NCBI RefSeq assembly: GCF_023657595.1 | Contig: NZ_CP098323.1 | Span: 3,744,001 to 3,808,000 of the forward strand | DNA length: 64,000 bases | Direction of reading: 5' to 3' | Source: Cytobacillus firmus | Lineage (GTDB): Bacteria; Bacillota; Bacilli; Bacillales; Cytobacillaceae | Shown here: one piece after another, positions 34,681 through 43,128 of the stretch | How the letters are laid out: each line of letters opens with the position of its first letter | How positions within the stretch are numbered: the stretch's first letter is position 1 | Translations under genes and position numbers: made by a program | The notes under the pieces: model-generated | What the model saw: the letters and a program-made list of their open reading frames with translations, nothing else | Told to the model about the DNA's origin: nothing | Database searches by the model: none

Positions 34681-35199
34681 ATGAAGGAACGGAAAGACTT
34701 ATGGAAGCCGGAAGAGGATCAATTACTCGAAGAGACAGTCCTTGAATATACATCAAATGGCGATTCAAAAGCATCAGCCTTTAAGAAGGCAAGTACGAAG
34801 CTCGGACGTACAGTTTCAGCCTGCCAATATCGCTGGAACATGGTCATAACCAAAAGGGAAGATCATGGATCCGAAGAAGAGACAAGGAATTCTGCCGGCA
34901 CCCAAACCAATGAAACTTATGGTACTGTTCCCCCAGCCGATTTGTCTCAAGTCATACACTTCTTAAAAAACTACGCCAAGACACAGCCTAACCCAGAGCA
35001 ATTGAAGGAAAATAAACGTCTGCACGAAGAACAAGTTCACTTAAAGCTTCAGAATGAGCAGTTAATAAAAAAGTTGAAGGAAAAAGAAGCGGAATATAAA
35101 AATCACCTTTTGCAATATGAGGAAATGACAAGCATCCTGAAAGAAGCAGACCAGCTGCTTAAGCATGACAGCCTAGAAGAGAAAAAAGCAGTTCATTAA
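34681..35199 (+). CDS. RsfA-like sporulation transcription regulator
   Basis: The 172-residue protein begins with a Myb/SANT-like DNA-binding domain (WKPEEDQLLEETVLEYTSNG ... GRTVSACQYRWNM), then an acidic linker and a long coiled coil (about residues 105-165). This is the RsfA/YlbO layout; RsfA is a SigF-made prespore regulator that tunes forespore genes. I prefer ATG 34681 over GTG 34669 because the latter overlaps GAGGTG. It lies between the ABC pair and tcdA, a place not occupied by it in B. subtilis. Confidence 0.82.
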   Translation: MKERKDLWKPEEDQLLEETVLEYTSNGDSKASAFKKASTKLGRTVSACQYRWNMVITKREDHGSEEETRNSAGTQTNETYGTVPPADLSQVIHFLKNYAKTQPNPEQLKENKRLHEEQVHLKLQNEQLIKKLKEKEAEYKNHLLQYEEMTSILKEADQLLKHDSLEEKKAVH

Positions 35200-35231
35200 C
35201 TGCAGGGATTTCAGGACATTTAAACGCGCAA

Positions 35232-35256
35232 AGACCGGCCTCCAGAAGGCCGGTCT
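35232..35256. terminator. Bidirectional terminator between the RsfA-like gene and tcdA
   Basis: AGACCGGCCT and AGGCCGGTCT form a perfect 10-bp stem with a CCAGA loop between convergent genes. Confidence 0.9.
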
Positions 35257-35260
35257 CTTT

Positions 35261-36022
35261 TCAGTCATTTACACGTGCAATTTTTATATCGCTTAAGAGT
35301 TCTCTGGTTACATAGCTGGCCATGATTAAACCTGCAACAGAAGGAACAAATGCGTTAGAAGATGGCGGCATTTTGGCCTTTCTGATTTCAGCATCATCTT
35401 TTCCTACTGTTTTTCGGACATCTTCCCGGATTACAATCGGGCTTTCATCGGAAAATACAACCGGAACGCCTTTTCTGATTCCTTCTTTTCTCAGGCGCGT
35501 GCGGATAACCTTTGCAATCGGGTCAGTATGAGTTTTGAAGATATCAGCAATCTGGAATCTGGTTGGATCCATCTTATTTGCAGCACCCATGCTTGAGATT
35601 ATTGGAATCCCTCTGTTCAAGCATTCTTTCATTAGATGAATTTTATAGGCAATTGTATCGGAAGCATCAACTACAAAGTCCAGACCGTAATCGAAGAATT
35701 GTTCATAGGTTTCTTCTGTATAAAACATTTTCAAAGCAATAACTTCACAGTCAGGATTGATATCCTTGATTCTTTCTTTCATTAAGTCCACCTTTGGTTT
35801 CCCGACAGTGGATAATAAAGCGATGACCTGTCTGTTCACATTGGTAATATCGACATCGTCTTTATCAACCAGCACAAGCCGGCCAACACCGGAACGCGCC
35901 AATGCTTCCGCTGCAAAGGAGCCAACTCCGCCGATGCCCAGGACTGCAACGGTACTATTTTTCATTTTTTCTAGGCCTTCTTTGCCAATAGCCAATTCAT
36001 TTCTGGAAAATTGGTGAAGCAT
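35261..36022 (-). CDS. tcdA: tRNA threonylcarbamoyladenosine dehydratase TcdA (YrvM)
   Basis: E1-like ATP-dependent enzyme that cyclises t6A37 to ct6A in ANN-decoding tRNAs. The 253-residue protein has the nucleotide-binding GIGGVGSFAAEALARSGVG near residue 30, DKDDVDITNVNRQ, FVVDASDTIAYK and a C-terminal VPSVAGLIMASYV helix. ATG 36022 has GGAG at nine bases and gives the B. subtilis length; ATG 36037 lacks a site. Location beside 6S RNA and aspS matches B. subtilis. Confidence 0.94.
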   Translation of the reverse strand: MLHQFSRNELAIGKEGLEKMKNSTVAVLGIGGVGSFAAEALARSGVGRLVLVDKDDVDITNVNRQVIALLSTVGKPKVDLMKERIKDINPDCEVIALKMFYTEETYEQFFDYGLDFVVDASDTIAYKIHLMKECLNRGIPIISSMGAANKMDPTRFQIADIFKTHTDPIAKVIRTRLRKEGIRKGVPVVFSDESPIVIREDVRKTVGKDDAEIRKAKMPPSSNAFVPSVAGLIMASYVTRELLSDIKIARVND

Positions 36023-36157
36023 ATATATCAACTCCATCAGATGTTATTTAATAAGCATGTTTTATCTTATACCCGATAATGAATATATCATACTTGAATA
36101 TTAAAACAAGTAGTTCTATGGGATTAATGATATTAACATTTTAATATAAAACCAGAA

Positions 36158-36437
36158 GGCTCTTTTCGTATTAATTGTTTTTTTTGCATATCCATGTTGT
36201 CCGTTGATTTTTCCGCTCCAGGTTGCTCGCTTTCCGCGGGGCGGGCGGTGAGCCTCCTCGACGCTGCGCGTCGCGGGGTCTCACCTGTCCCGCTACTCCC
36301 GCAGGACTTTGAATAAGCTTCTTTGAGTAGACACCGCACGAAGAAAATGTGATAGCATTTTCGAGGATCTCGCACCTACCGCTCCAATCAACTCAGTAAA
36401 TAAGATGAAAAATGCAGCAAACCTTGCGAAAACAGCC
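36158..36437 (+). repeat. MITE-like dispersed repeat, copy D (longest, about 280 bp)
   Basis: The left end is GGCTCTTTTCGTATTAATTG; the right end in reverse complement is GGCTGTTTTCGCAAGGTTTG. It has the GC-rich core (GGGGCGGGCGGTGAGCCTCC, TCACCTGTCCCGCTACTCCC) plus an extra segment ACACCGCACGAAGAAAATG ... AGCATTTTCGAGG that also occurs in copy A in the opposite orientation. Flanks do not form a clear target duplication. It fills much of the 36023-36522 gap; the rest shows no gene. Confidence 0.82.
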
Positions 36438-36522
36438 AGTCAAAATTCTCCCCAATAGTGTTCACAGCGTTCTCTTATTTAAACTTACCTTCTTATGGGC
36501 GCTCATAGTGAAGAGGACAATC

Positions 36523-36554
36523 AAAAAAATCCATGCCCGCTGGCATGGATTTTT
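36523..36554 (-). terminator. Terminator downstream of 6S RNA
   Basis: AAATCCATGCC and GGCATGGATTT form an 11-bp stem around a short loop, with T7 on the minus strand, about 16 bases past the mature 6S 3' end. Confidence 0.88.
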
Positions 36555-36570
36555 AATATCCGTATGTACT

Positions 36571-36762
36571 AAAGAGTCCCAATCGTGCCGTCGCTGTTGA
36601 TGCCCTCGTTTTGAACCCGCACTCAGCAGGTGGGTGTCCTGTTTCCTGCGTTTGTAAGTCCTCATCCATGAGGCATTTACGCTGCTGGAAAACTCCGGAC
36701 TCCCGAAGGAATAATGTTGGTCAAAATTTCAGGTTTTACAACGAACACATCAGGACTCTTTA
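36571..36762 (-). ncRNA. bsrA: 6S RNA (6S-1 / BsrA)
   Basis: Global regulator that binds housekeeping RNA polymerase by mimicking an open promoter. The minus strand starts AAAGAGTCCTGATGTGTTCG and ends GGCACGATTGGGACTCTTT; the ends AAAGAGTCC and GGGACTCTTT close a long rod. The internal ATTCCTTCGGGAGTCCGGAG matches 6S-1. Length (about 192 nt) and position between tcdA (yrvM) and aspS match B. subtilis bsrA. The promoter implies a precursor with a short 5' extension, as known for 6S-1. Confidence 0.92.
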
Positions 36763-36774
36763 TTTATTGATATG

Positions 36775-36803
36775 ATCATATCACACGATTTCGTCTTTTT
36801 CAA
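36775..36803 (-). promoter_or_regulatory. Promoter of 6S RNA
   Basis: TTGAAA (36803-36798) and TATGAT (36780-36775) with a 17-base spacer. The start would fall near 36768, some 6 bases upstream of the mature 5' end. The stretch from 36804 to aspS (36947) shows no further feature. Confidence 0.85.
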
Positions 36804-36946
36804 GCTGCTGAAATGGAGGTGATATGGACAAATATATCCATTTTATTCCTTTAGATATGAAAGTTTCCCTAAAAGTCAGGAGTAACTTCCTGGTTTAACT
36901 TTCTGAAAAATAATTTTTTTCTGCAAATTAACCATTAAATAGGAGA

Positions 36947-38722
36947 TTACTCACTTTTTTTCAAATTAAGTGCTAAATTTAAATCATTCAGCTGCGACTG
37001 GCTGACTTCCCCGGGAGCTTCTGTAAGCACACAGCTCGCGCTTGCAGTTTTAGGGAATGCAATTGTATCCCTCAGGTTTGTTCTGCCGGCCAATAGCATT
37101 ACGAGTCTGTCCAATCCCAGGGCAATACCTCCATGCGGAGGAGTGCCGTATTCAAATGCTTCAAGCAGGAATCCAAACTGTTCTACAGCTTCCTCTTTTG
37201 AGAATCCGAGCACACTGAACATTTTCTCCTGAACATCTCTTTCGAAAATACGCAATGAACCGCCGCCAAGCTCGTAGCCATTTAATACAAGGTCATATGC
37301 TTGTGCACGGACCCCAGCAGGATCCTTTTCAAGAAGATCTAAATCTTCTCTGGCAGGCATTGTAAATGGATGATGGGCAGCATAATAGCGGCCTTCTTCT
37401 TCATCGTACTCCAGAAGCGGCCAGTCTGTAACCCAAAGGAAATTAAATTTGCTTTGATCGATCAGCTCCAGCTCTTTTCCAAGCTTTAAACGGAGAGCGC
37501 CAAGTGCATCAGCGACAACATTCTTCTTATCAGCAACAAAGAGGAGCAAGTCTCCTGGTTCTGCCGCTAAAGCGGAATAGAATGATTTTTGCTCTTCCTC
37601 GGTTACAAACTTGGCAATCGGGCCTTTTAATCCGTCCTCTTCAGCTTTTAACCACGCAAGTCCTTTTGCACCATATACAGCTGCAAACTCTGTCAGAGCA
37701 TCAATATCTTTTCGAGAATACTTTCCTGCGCCATTTTTCACATTAATGGCCTTAACCTGCCCCCCGGAAGCTACTGCTCCGGCAAATACTTTGAAGCTTG
37801 AATCTTTTACTATTTCCGATAGATCCGTCAATTCCATTCCAAAGCGTGTATCCGGCTTATCAGATCCAAAACGGTCCATCGCCTCCTGATAAGTCATTCG
37901 CGGGAATGGAAGCTGGACATCCAGGCCTTTTACTTCTTTCATGACCTTTTCCATCATGTTTTCCATCAGGCCGATGATTTCTTCCTGGCTCATAAAACTC
38001 ATTTCGATGTCGACCTGAGTAAATTCAGGCTGGCGGTCTGCCCGCAGGTCTTCATCACGGAAGCATCGGGCAATTTGGTAATAGCGTTCAAATCCGCCGA
38101 CCATTAATAGCTGCTTAAAGATTTGAGGGGATTGAGGAAGAGCATAGAACTCACCCGGATGCACACGGCTTGGAACTAAATAATCACGGGCTCCTTCAGG
38201 TGTGCTCTTCGTTAAGATCGGTGTTTCTACATCAAGAAACCCTTCGCTGTCAAGAAAATTCCTCATAGTTTTTGTTACTTGATGACGCATTTTAAAGGTA
38301 TCAAACATAACTGGACGTCTCAAATCCAGATAACGGTATTTTAAGCGGACATCTTCGGAAACATCCGTTTTATCATCAATGACAAAAGGAGGTGTTTTTG
38401 CTTCATTGATGATCGTCACTTTCTCTGCTTTAATCTCAATCCGCCCTGTTTTCAAGTTCTCATTGATGGTGCCTTCTTCGCGCGCAATTACTTCTCCCTC
38501 TATATCAAGCACAAATTCATTGCGAATTTTTTCAGCCGCTGCAAGAGCGTCCGGGGAAACTTCCGGATTAAATACAACCTGAACTATGCCAGTGCGGTCA
38601 CGAAGATCTACAAAGATCAGACCGCCCAAATCCCGGCGCTTTTGCACCCAGCCTTTTAAGCTGACTTTTTCTCCTATCGCTTTTTCCGTTAATTCCCCGC
38701 AAAAATACGTTCGCCCAAACAT
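36947..38722 (-). CDS. aspS: Aspartate--tRNA ligase
   Basis: Charges tRNA-Asp. The 591-residue bacterial-type enzyme has the N-terminal OB fold ([22 protein letters not shown] in part), class II motif 2 ([20 protein letters not shown] in part), the GAD insertion domain and motif 3 ([14 protein letters not shown]). ATG 38722 is seven bases from GGAGG; the in-frame ATG at 38743 has none. It follows hisS by 25 bases, so it should share the hisS T-box. A separate terminator is not obvious after it. Confidence 0.98.
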   Translation of the reverse strand: MFGRTYFCGELTEKAIGEKVSLKGWVQKRRDLGGLIFVDLRDRTGIVQVVFNPEVSPDALAAAEKIRNEFVLDIEGEVIAREEGTINENLKTGRIEIKAEKVTIINEAKTPPFVIDDKTDVSEDVRLKYRYLDLRRPVMFDTFKMRHQVTKTMRNFLDSEGFLDVETPILTKSTPEGARDYLVPSRVHPGEFYALPQSPQIFKQLLMVGGFERYYQIARCFRDEDLRADRQPEFTQVDIEMSFMSQEEIIGLMENMMEKVMKEVKGLDVQLPFPRMTYQEAMDRFGSDKPDTRFGMELTDLSEIVKDSSFKVFAGAVASGGQVKAINVKNGAGKYSRKDIDALTEFAAVYGAKGLAWLKAEEDGLKGPIAKFVTEEEQKSFYSALAAEPGDLLLFVADKKNVVADALGALRLKLGKELELIDQSKFNFLWVTDWPLLEYDEEEGRYYAAHHPFTMPAREDLDLLEKDPAGVRAQAYDLVLNGYELGGGSLRIFERDVQEKMFSVLGFSKEEAVEQFGFLLEAFEYGTPPHGGIALGLDRLVMLLAGRTNLRDTIAFPKTASASCVLTEAPGEVSQSQLNDLNLALNLKKSE

Positions 38723-38747
38723 ACTAATTCCTCCTGTAAACACAAGT

Positions 38748-40022
38748 TTATGATTGATAAAGTGCTGTGAATTTCTCTATAAACGAATCAAGGTCAACCT
38801 CTGTTTGCTCCCCTGATTCCATCGATTTTACATTAATTTTATTCGCTTTAAGTTCATCTTCGCCCAGGACAGCAACAAATTTCGCATTTGAACGGTCTGC
38901 CGCTTTGAACTGCGCTTTAATTTTTCTGTCAAGATAATCTCTTTCAGCAGAATATCCTGCCATCCTAAGTTTTTGAAGAAGGCCGACTGTATAATCCTTT
39001 GCTTCCTCCCCAAGGGATACAAGGTAGCAATCAATGCTCTTAATAAGAGGTAAATCGACCTTTTCCGCTTCAAGAGCAGCAATGAATCGCTCTATACTTA
39101 AAGCAAATCCAATTCCCGGCGCTTCAGGACCGCCAATTTCCTCAGTAAGGCCATTGTATCGTCCGCCGCCGCAAAGAGTAGTTATAGCTCCAAAACCTTC
39201 GGAATCACTCATAATTTCAAAGGCAGTATGATTGTAGTAATCCAGGCCGCGAACAAGATTTGGATCAACCGTAAAATCAATATCCAGGTTCTTTAAATAC
39301 TTTTGAACCTTCTCGAAGTAGGCTTTTGAATAATCGTTTAAATAATCAATAATGGATGGAGCAGATTTCATAAGTTCATGTTCACGGTCTTGTTTACAGT
39401 CCAGGATGCGCATTGGATTTTTCTCAAGACGGTTCTGGCAATCCTGGCAAAACTCACCGATCCGCGGCTTAAAGTGGCTGACCAGAGCCTCTCTGTGTGC
39501 AGTTCGGCTTTCTTTATCTCCCAGGCTGTTCACAATCAATTTAAGCTTTTGCAGGCCCATGCTTTTATAAAGTGACATTGCCAGTGCAATTACTTCTGCA
39601 TCAATTGCCGGATCAGCACTGCCGATCGCTTCGACTCCGAACTGGACAAACTGGCGGAAGCGACCAGCTTGCGGGCGTTCATAACGGAACATTGGCCCCA
39701 TATAGTAAAGCTTTACAGGCTGGCTTGGATCGCCATGCATTTTATGCTCAACAAATGACCTTACAGTTGAAGCAGTTCCTTCAGGACGAAGGGTCAGACT
39801 GCGACCGCCGCGGTCTTCAAACGTGTACATCTCTTTTTGAACAATATCCGTTGTATCTCCCACACTGCGAAGAAATAATTCTGTATGTTCGAATATAGGT
39901 GTTCTGATTTCACGATATTGAAACTTCTCACAAAGCTCCCTTGCCTTTACTTCAATCAATTGCCATTTCTCAACTTCTCCAGGCAGAATGTCCTGCGTTC
40001 CCCTCGGTATTCGAATTGACAT
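38748..40022 (-). CDS. hisS: Histidine--tRNA ligase
   Basis: Charges tRNA-His. The 424-residue class II enzyme has [12 protein letters not shown], motif 2 [15 protein letters not shown], the histidine-specific [29 protein letters not shown] and the C-terminal anticodon-binding domain. ATG 40022 has GGAGG upstream. First gene of the hisS-aspS operon controlled by the T-box leader. Confidence 0.98.
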   Translation of the reverse strand: MSIRIPRGTQDILPGEVEKWQLIEVKARELCEKFQYREIRTPIFEHTELFLRSVGDTTDIVQKEMYTFEDRGGRSLTLRPEGTASTVRSFVEHKMHGDPSQPVKLYYMGPMFRYERPQAGRFRQFVQFGVEAIGSADPAIDAEVIALAMSLYKSMGLQKLKLIVNSLGDKESRTAHREALVSHFKPRIGEFCQDCQNRLEKNPMRILDCKQDREHELMKSAPSIIDYLNDYSKAYFEKVQKYLKNLDIDFTVDPNLVRGLDYYNHTAFEIMSDSEGFGAITTLCGGGRYNGLTEEIGGPEAPGIGFALSIERFIAALEAEKVDLPLIKSIDCYLVSLGEEAKDYTVGLLQKLRMAGYSAERDYLDRKIKAQFKAADRSNAKFVAVLGEDELKANKINVKSMESGEQTEVDLDSFIEKFTALYQS

Positions 40023-40090
40023 GAAAATTACCTCCTAATGCAAAATGATAAGTATGTATAAAATTCTTAGATTTGCAATCGCAAAAATAA

Positions 40091-40425
40091 AAAAACCCCC
40101 GCCTCCTTGTATATTAAATACAAGGGACGAGAGTTTGGTTTTTCCCGTGGTGCCACCCTAGTTGAAGCCTATAAATAGACTTCCTCTTTTACAGTTAACG
40201 CCTGTTAACGTTCAGCTCCTACTAAAGATGAATCCTTTTCAGAGAGAAACCTACGAAGTGTTCTTTCGTTAAATCATCATGTGAGAATGCTTTCAGCCGG
40301 GCGGCATTCTCTCTCTTTTCATGTGGGGTTTAACTACTCTTCTCCATCAATGGTTTATTATCGAAAAGCATGAACGCCTTGGTCGGGCGCTGCAGCTAGA
40401 CATTTAATTGTTTTGTCATTTTATT
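40091..40425 (-). promoter_or_regulatory. T-box riboswitch controlling hisS-aspS
   Basis: Stem I elements AGAAGAGTAG, AGAGAGAGA and GGCTGAAAG are followed by the specifier loop GAAAGAACACTTC, where CAC (40260-40258) is a histidine codon. The antiterminator core AGGGTGGCACCACGGG (about 40159-40144) precedes a terminator built on CCTTGTAT/ATACAAGG ending in T7. It covers most of the 451-base gap upstream of hisS. Confidence 0.93.
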
Positions 40426-40431
40426 TATATT

Positions 40432-40460
40432 ATAATACGGAGCATTTCCTTCAATGTCAA
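40432..40460 (-). promoter_or_regulatory. Promoter of the hisS T-box leader
   Basis: TTGACA (40460-40455) and TATTAT (40437-40432) with a 17-base spacer on the minus strand. Confidence 0.82.
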
Positions 40461-40473
40461 GACTAAAAACATG

Positions 40474-40650
40474 CTATGATCGTTCCAGCCTTTTTTTCAG
40501 TTTTCTTACATCCCTAAGAGATAATCCAAACTCTGACGCGAGTTCAATCATGTTTGAGTTCTGTTCTTTTTGTATAAAATCATGAAAATCCACCCCAAAC
40601 AGCTGATTTTCACCAGATTGTGCAGACATTCCTTTTTCTCCAAATCTCAT
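40474..40650 (-). CDS. yrzK: Small helix-turn-helix protein (YrzK-like, 58 aa)
   Basis: The second half (MIELASEFGLSLRDVRKLKK) has the spacing of a helix-turn-helix, like sigma region 4 or a small DNA-binding protein. Position between yrvJ and hisS is that of B. subtilis yrzK, which is the basis for the symbol. ATG 40650 follows AAAGGG with eight bases; GTG 40659 is an alternative. It ends just upstream of the hisS promoter. No regulated target is evident. Confidence 0.65.
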   Translation of the reverse strand: MRFGEKGMSAQSGENQLFGVDFHDFIQKEQNSNMIELASEFGLSLRDVRKLKKRLERS

Positions 40651-40878
40651 TGTGCTCACCCTTTTTTATGTAGTCTGTTCTATTCTTGCCATTTTCAGTT
40701 GAAATGTTTCATAAGGGACAAATTAATTTCCCAGCTAAAATTGATCGCTGATATTCCGATATTAGAAGGGATATTGCACAAGATGGAGAAGTATTTTAGG
40801 ACCAAAGTTCTCTTGACTGCCGGCACCTTGTTTGTTTTTCTTTTAATAAGGATTTTAATTATGAAAGGAGGCAGCCTG

Positions 40879-42624
40879 TTGAAGAAAAGAAAGCCACTTA
40901 TTCTCGTGATATGCCTTATGCTTTTTGCCGGCATAACACAGACGGAAACACAGGTTAAAGCTGAAAACAGTTCTGTAACAATCACCACCAGCAATCTTAA
41001 CGTACGTCAAGGACCAGGTTTAAGCTACCCCATTCTGGGACAAGCCCAAAAAGGCGATCAATTTAACATCCTTTCCCGTGAAGGAGAATGGATTAAAATT
41101 AATTTCCAGGGGGAAAATGGCTATGTCGCAAGCTGGCTTGTTTCCAATTTGACTTCAAATCAGACAGGGGAAAAAATGGCAGGTGAAAATTCCCAGGCGG
41201 TTATCACAACAGATGGCCTTAGGGTGAGAAAGGGACCTGGTACAAGTTACGGGGTTCTGGGGACTATCCAAAAAGGCACAGCCTATGAGGTCAAGAGCAC
41301 AGAAGGAAGCTGGGTTAAGATTCAAACTCCATATGGAGATGGCTGGGTGGCAAATGAATTTGTCCAATTCAGCGGCACACAAAAGAAAAGTTCATCCAGC
41401 AGCAGTCAAACCGGGAAGATCACAGCAGACTCTCTAAATGTCAGGAACAAGCCTTCTCTTCAAAGTGACATCATCGGCAAACTTAATTCGGGGGAGACAG
41501 TTGCTGTTCTTTCTCAAAATGGCAGCTGGACAGAGATCTCTTTCTCGGGAAATACAGGATGGATCAGCAGCCAATTTATTACGTTTCAATCCTCACAATC
41601 AGAAAGCAAACCAAAAAAGGCTTCATCCGGAAAAACAGGCACTGTAACAGCAACCACTTTAACCGTAAGAAACAAAGCATCTTTAAATGGAAAACCAATT
41701 GGTTCAGTTGCCAAAGGCCAAGCTTTCTCCATTCATGAAGAAGCTGATAATTGGGTAAAGATTGAATATCAGCCTGGTTCTTATGGATGGGCGGCAAGCT
41801 GGTTCATAGACATAACAGCCCAAGAGAACTCCGGCTCATCTCAGCAAAATGTAAACGGCAGTTCTGCAATTATCTTACATAACGGATCAAATATTAGAAA
41901 AAAAGCGAGTACCCATTCAGCTGTCGTCCACAGGGCAAATAAAGGGGACAGCTTTGAAATAATGAGCCTGAATAATGATTGGTATGAAATTCGCCTGCCA
42001 AACGGCGGAAAGGGTTTTGTAGCAGGGTGGATCGTTTCAGTTAAAGGATCTGCACCTGCAGTAACAAAGCCGGGAGCAGAAAAGCATCTGAATAATAAAA
42101 CTATTGTCATTGATCCCGGTCATGGAGGCCGTGATAATGGTACAACGGGCGCACGAGGAACACGTGAAAAGGACATTACTATCAGGACAGCTCAAGTGCT
42201 TGCCGAAAAATTAAGGGCTGCAGGTGCTAATGTCATTCTGACCAGGAGCGGGGATACCTATTTGCCGCTGCCTTCGAGAGTAGGCATTTCACATCATCAC
42301 AATGCAGATGCTTTTATCAGTATTCATTATGACAGTACGCCGGACCGAACTGCACGAGGAGCGACTACCTATTACTATCATCCTTTCCAAAAGGAAATCG
42401 CCGCCAATATCCACTCCAATGTAACAGCGATGACAAACCTGAGAGATCGGGGCTATAGAGTCGGAGATTATCATGTAATCAGGGAGAACAAACGCAATGC
42501 TGTTCTGATTGAACTCGGATATCTTAGCAATCCGGCAGAAGAAGCCCTGATTGCTTCTGCACAGTATCAGCAATCAGCAGCAGCAGGAATTTATCAGGGA
42601 CTTGCCCGCTATTTTAAAAATTAG
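40879..42624 (+). CDS. yrvJ: N-acetylmuramoyl-L-alanine amidase with five SH3b domains (YrvJ)
   Basis: Secreted wall hydrolase of 581 residues. After a signal peptide (MKKRKPLILVICLMLFAG) come five SH3b wall-binding repeats, each with a NVR/RVR-type start and a GW/GY-xAxW end (for example LNVRQGPGLSYPILG, LRVRKGPGTSYGVLG, SNIRKKASTHSAVV). The Amidase_3 domain (about residues 400-578) has zinc ligands in IDPGHGGRD, REKD and ISIHYDS, plus ELGYLSN. TTG 40879 is seven bases from AGGAGG; a longer frame upstream has no site. B. subtilis YrvJ is somewhat shorter. Confidence 0.94.
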   Translation: MKKRKPLILVICLMLFAGITQTETQVKAENSSVTITTSNLNVRQGPGLSYPILGQAQKGDQFNILSREGEWIKINFQGENGYVASWLVSNLTSNQTGEKMAGENSQAVITTDGLRVRKGPGTSYGVLGTIQKGTAYEVKSTEGSWVKIQTPYGDGWVANEFVQFSGTQKKSSSSSSQTGKITADSLNVRNKPSLQSDIIGKLNSGETVAVLSQNGSWTEISFSGNTGWISSQFITFQSSQSESKPKKASSGKTGTVTATTLTVRNKASLNGKPIGSVAKGQAFSIHEEADNWVKIEYQPGSYGWAASWFIDITAQENSGSSQQNVNGSSAIILHNGSNIRKKASTHSAVVHRANKGDSFEIMSLNNDWYEIRLPNGGKGFVAGWIVSVKGSAPAVTKPGAEKHLNNKTIVIDPGHGGRDNGTTGARGTREKDITIRTAQVLAEKLRAAGANVILTRSGDTYLPLPSRVGISHHHNADAFISIHYDSTPDRTARGATTYYYHPFQKEIAANIHSNVTAMTNLRDRGYRVGDYHVIRENKRNAVLIELGYLSNPAEEALIASAQYQQSAAAGIYQGLARYFKN

Positions 42625-42626
42625 CC

Positions 42627-42666
42627 AAAAAGCCCCGGCACTCAAATTAGGATGCCGGGGCTTTTT
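42627..42666. terminator. Bidirectional terminator between yrvJ and dtd
   Basis: AAAAGCCCCGGCA and TGCCGGGGCTTTT form a 13-bp stem with a 12-base loop, flanked by A and T runs. Confidence 0.92.
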
Positions 42667-42673
42667 GCGTTCA

Positions 42674-43114
42674 TTATTTGCTTTCTAAGATTAAGGTAAC
42701 AGGTCCATCGTTGGTTAACTGAACATCCATCATGGCGCCGAATTCACCTGTTTCGACTTTCAGGCCTTTAGCTTCCAGAAACCGATTAAAAGCATCATAG
42801 ATTTTCACGGCGTGCGCAGGCTTGGCCGCATCCATGAAATTGGGCCGTCTGCCCTTTCGGCAATCTCCATACAGTGTAAATTGCGAAACCGAAAGAATTT
42901 CACCTTCCTGATCGAGCAGTGATAGATTCATTTTGCCGGCATCATCTTCAAAGACGCGAAGATTGGCAATCTTATCAGCCAGAAAAGCTGCGTCCTCTTC
43001 TTTATCTTCGTGGGTGACTCCAACGAGCAAAACAAACCCCTTTTTGATGCTTCCAACGGTTTCTCCGTCCACCGTTACGCTGGCTTCTTTGCTTCGCTGC
43101 ACTACAACACGCAT
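42674..43114 (-). CDS. dtd: D-aminoacyl-tRNA deacylase
   Basis: Removes D-amino acids (and mischarged glycine) from tRNA. The 146-residue protein has the two cross-subunit signature motifs [10 protein letters not shown] (about residue 77) and [10 protein letters not shown] (about 136), and begins [18 protein letters not shown]. It lies 14 bases after relA and is likely co-transcribed, as in B. subtilis. Confidence 0.96.
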   Translation of the reverse strand: MRVVVQRSKEASVTVDGETVGSIKKGFVLLVGVTHEDKEEDAAFLADKIANLRVFEDDAGKMNLSLLDQEGEILSVSQFTLYGDCRKGRRPNFMDAAKPAHAVKIYDAFNRFLEAKGLKVETGEFGAMMDVQLTNDGPVTLILESK

Positions 43115-43128
43115 TCTATCTGCTCCCT

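Noticed and set aside
40570-40878. N-terminal extension of yrvJ
   Set aside because: The extension overlaps the yrzK gene on the other strand, has no ribosome site and would bury the signal peptide that begins at TTG 40879.
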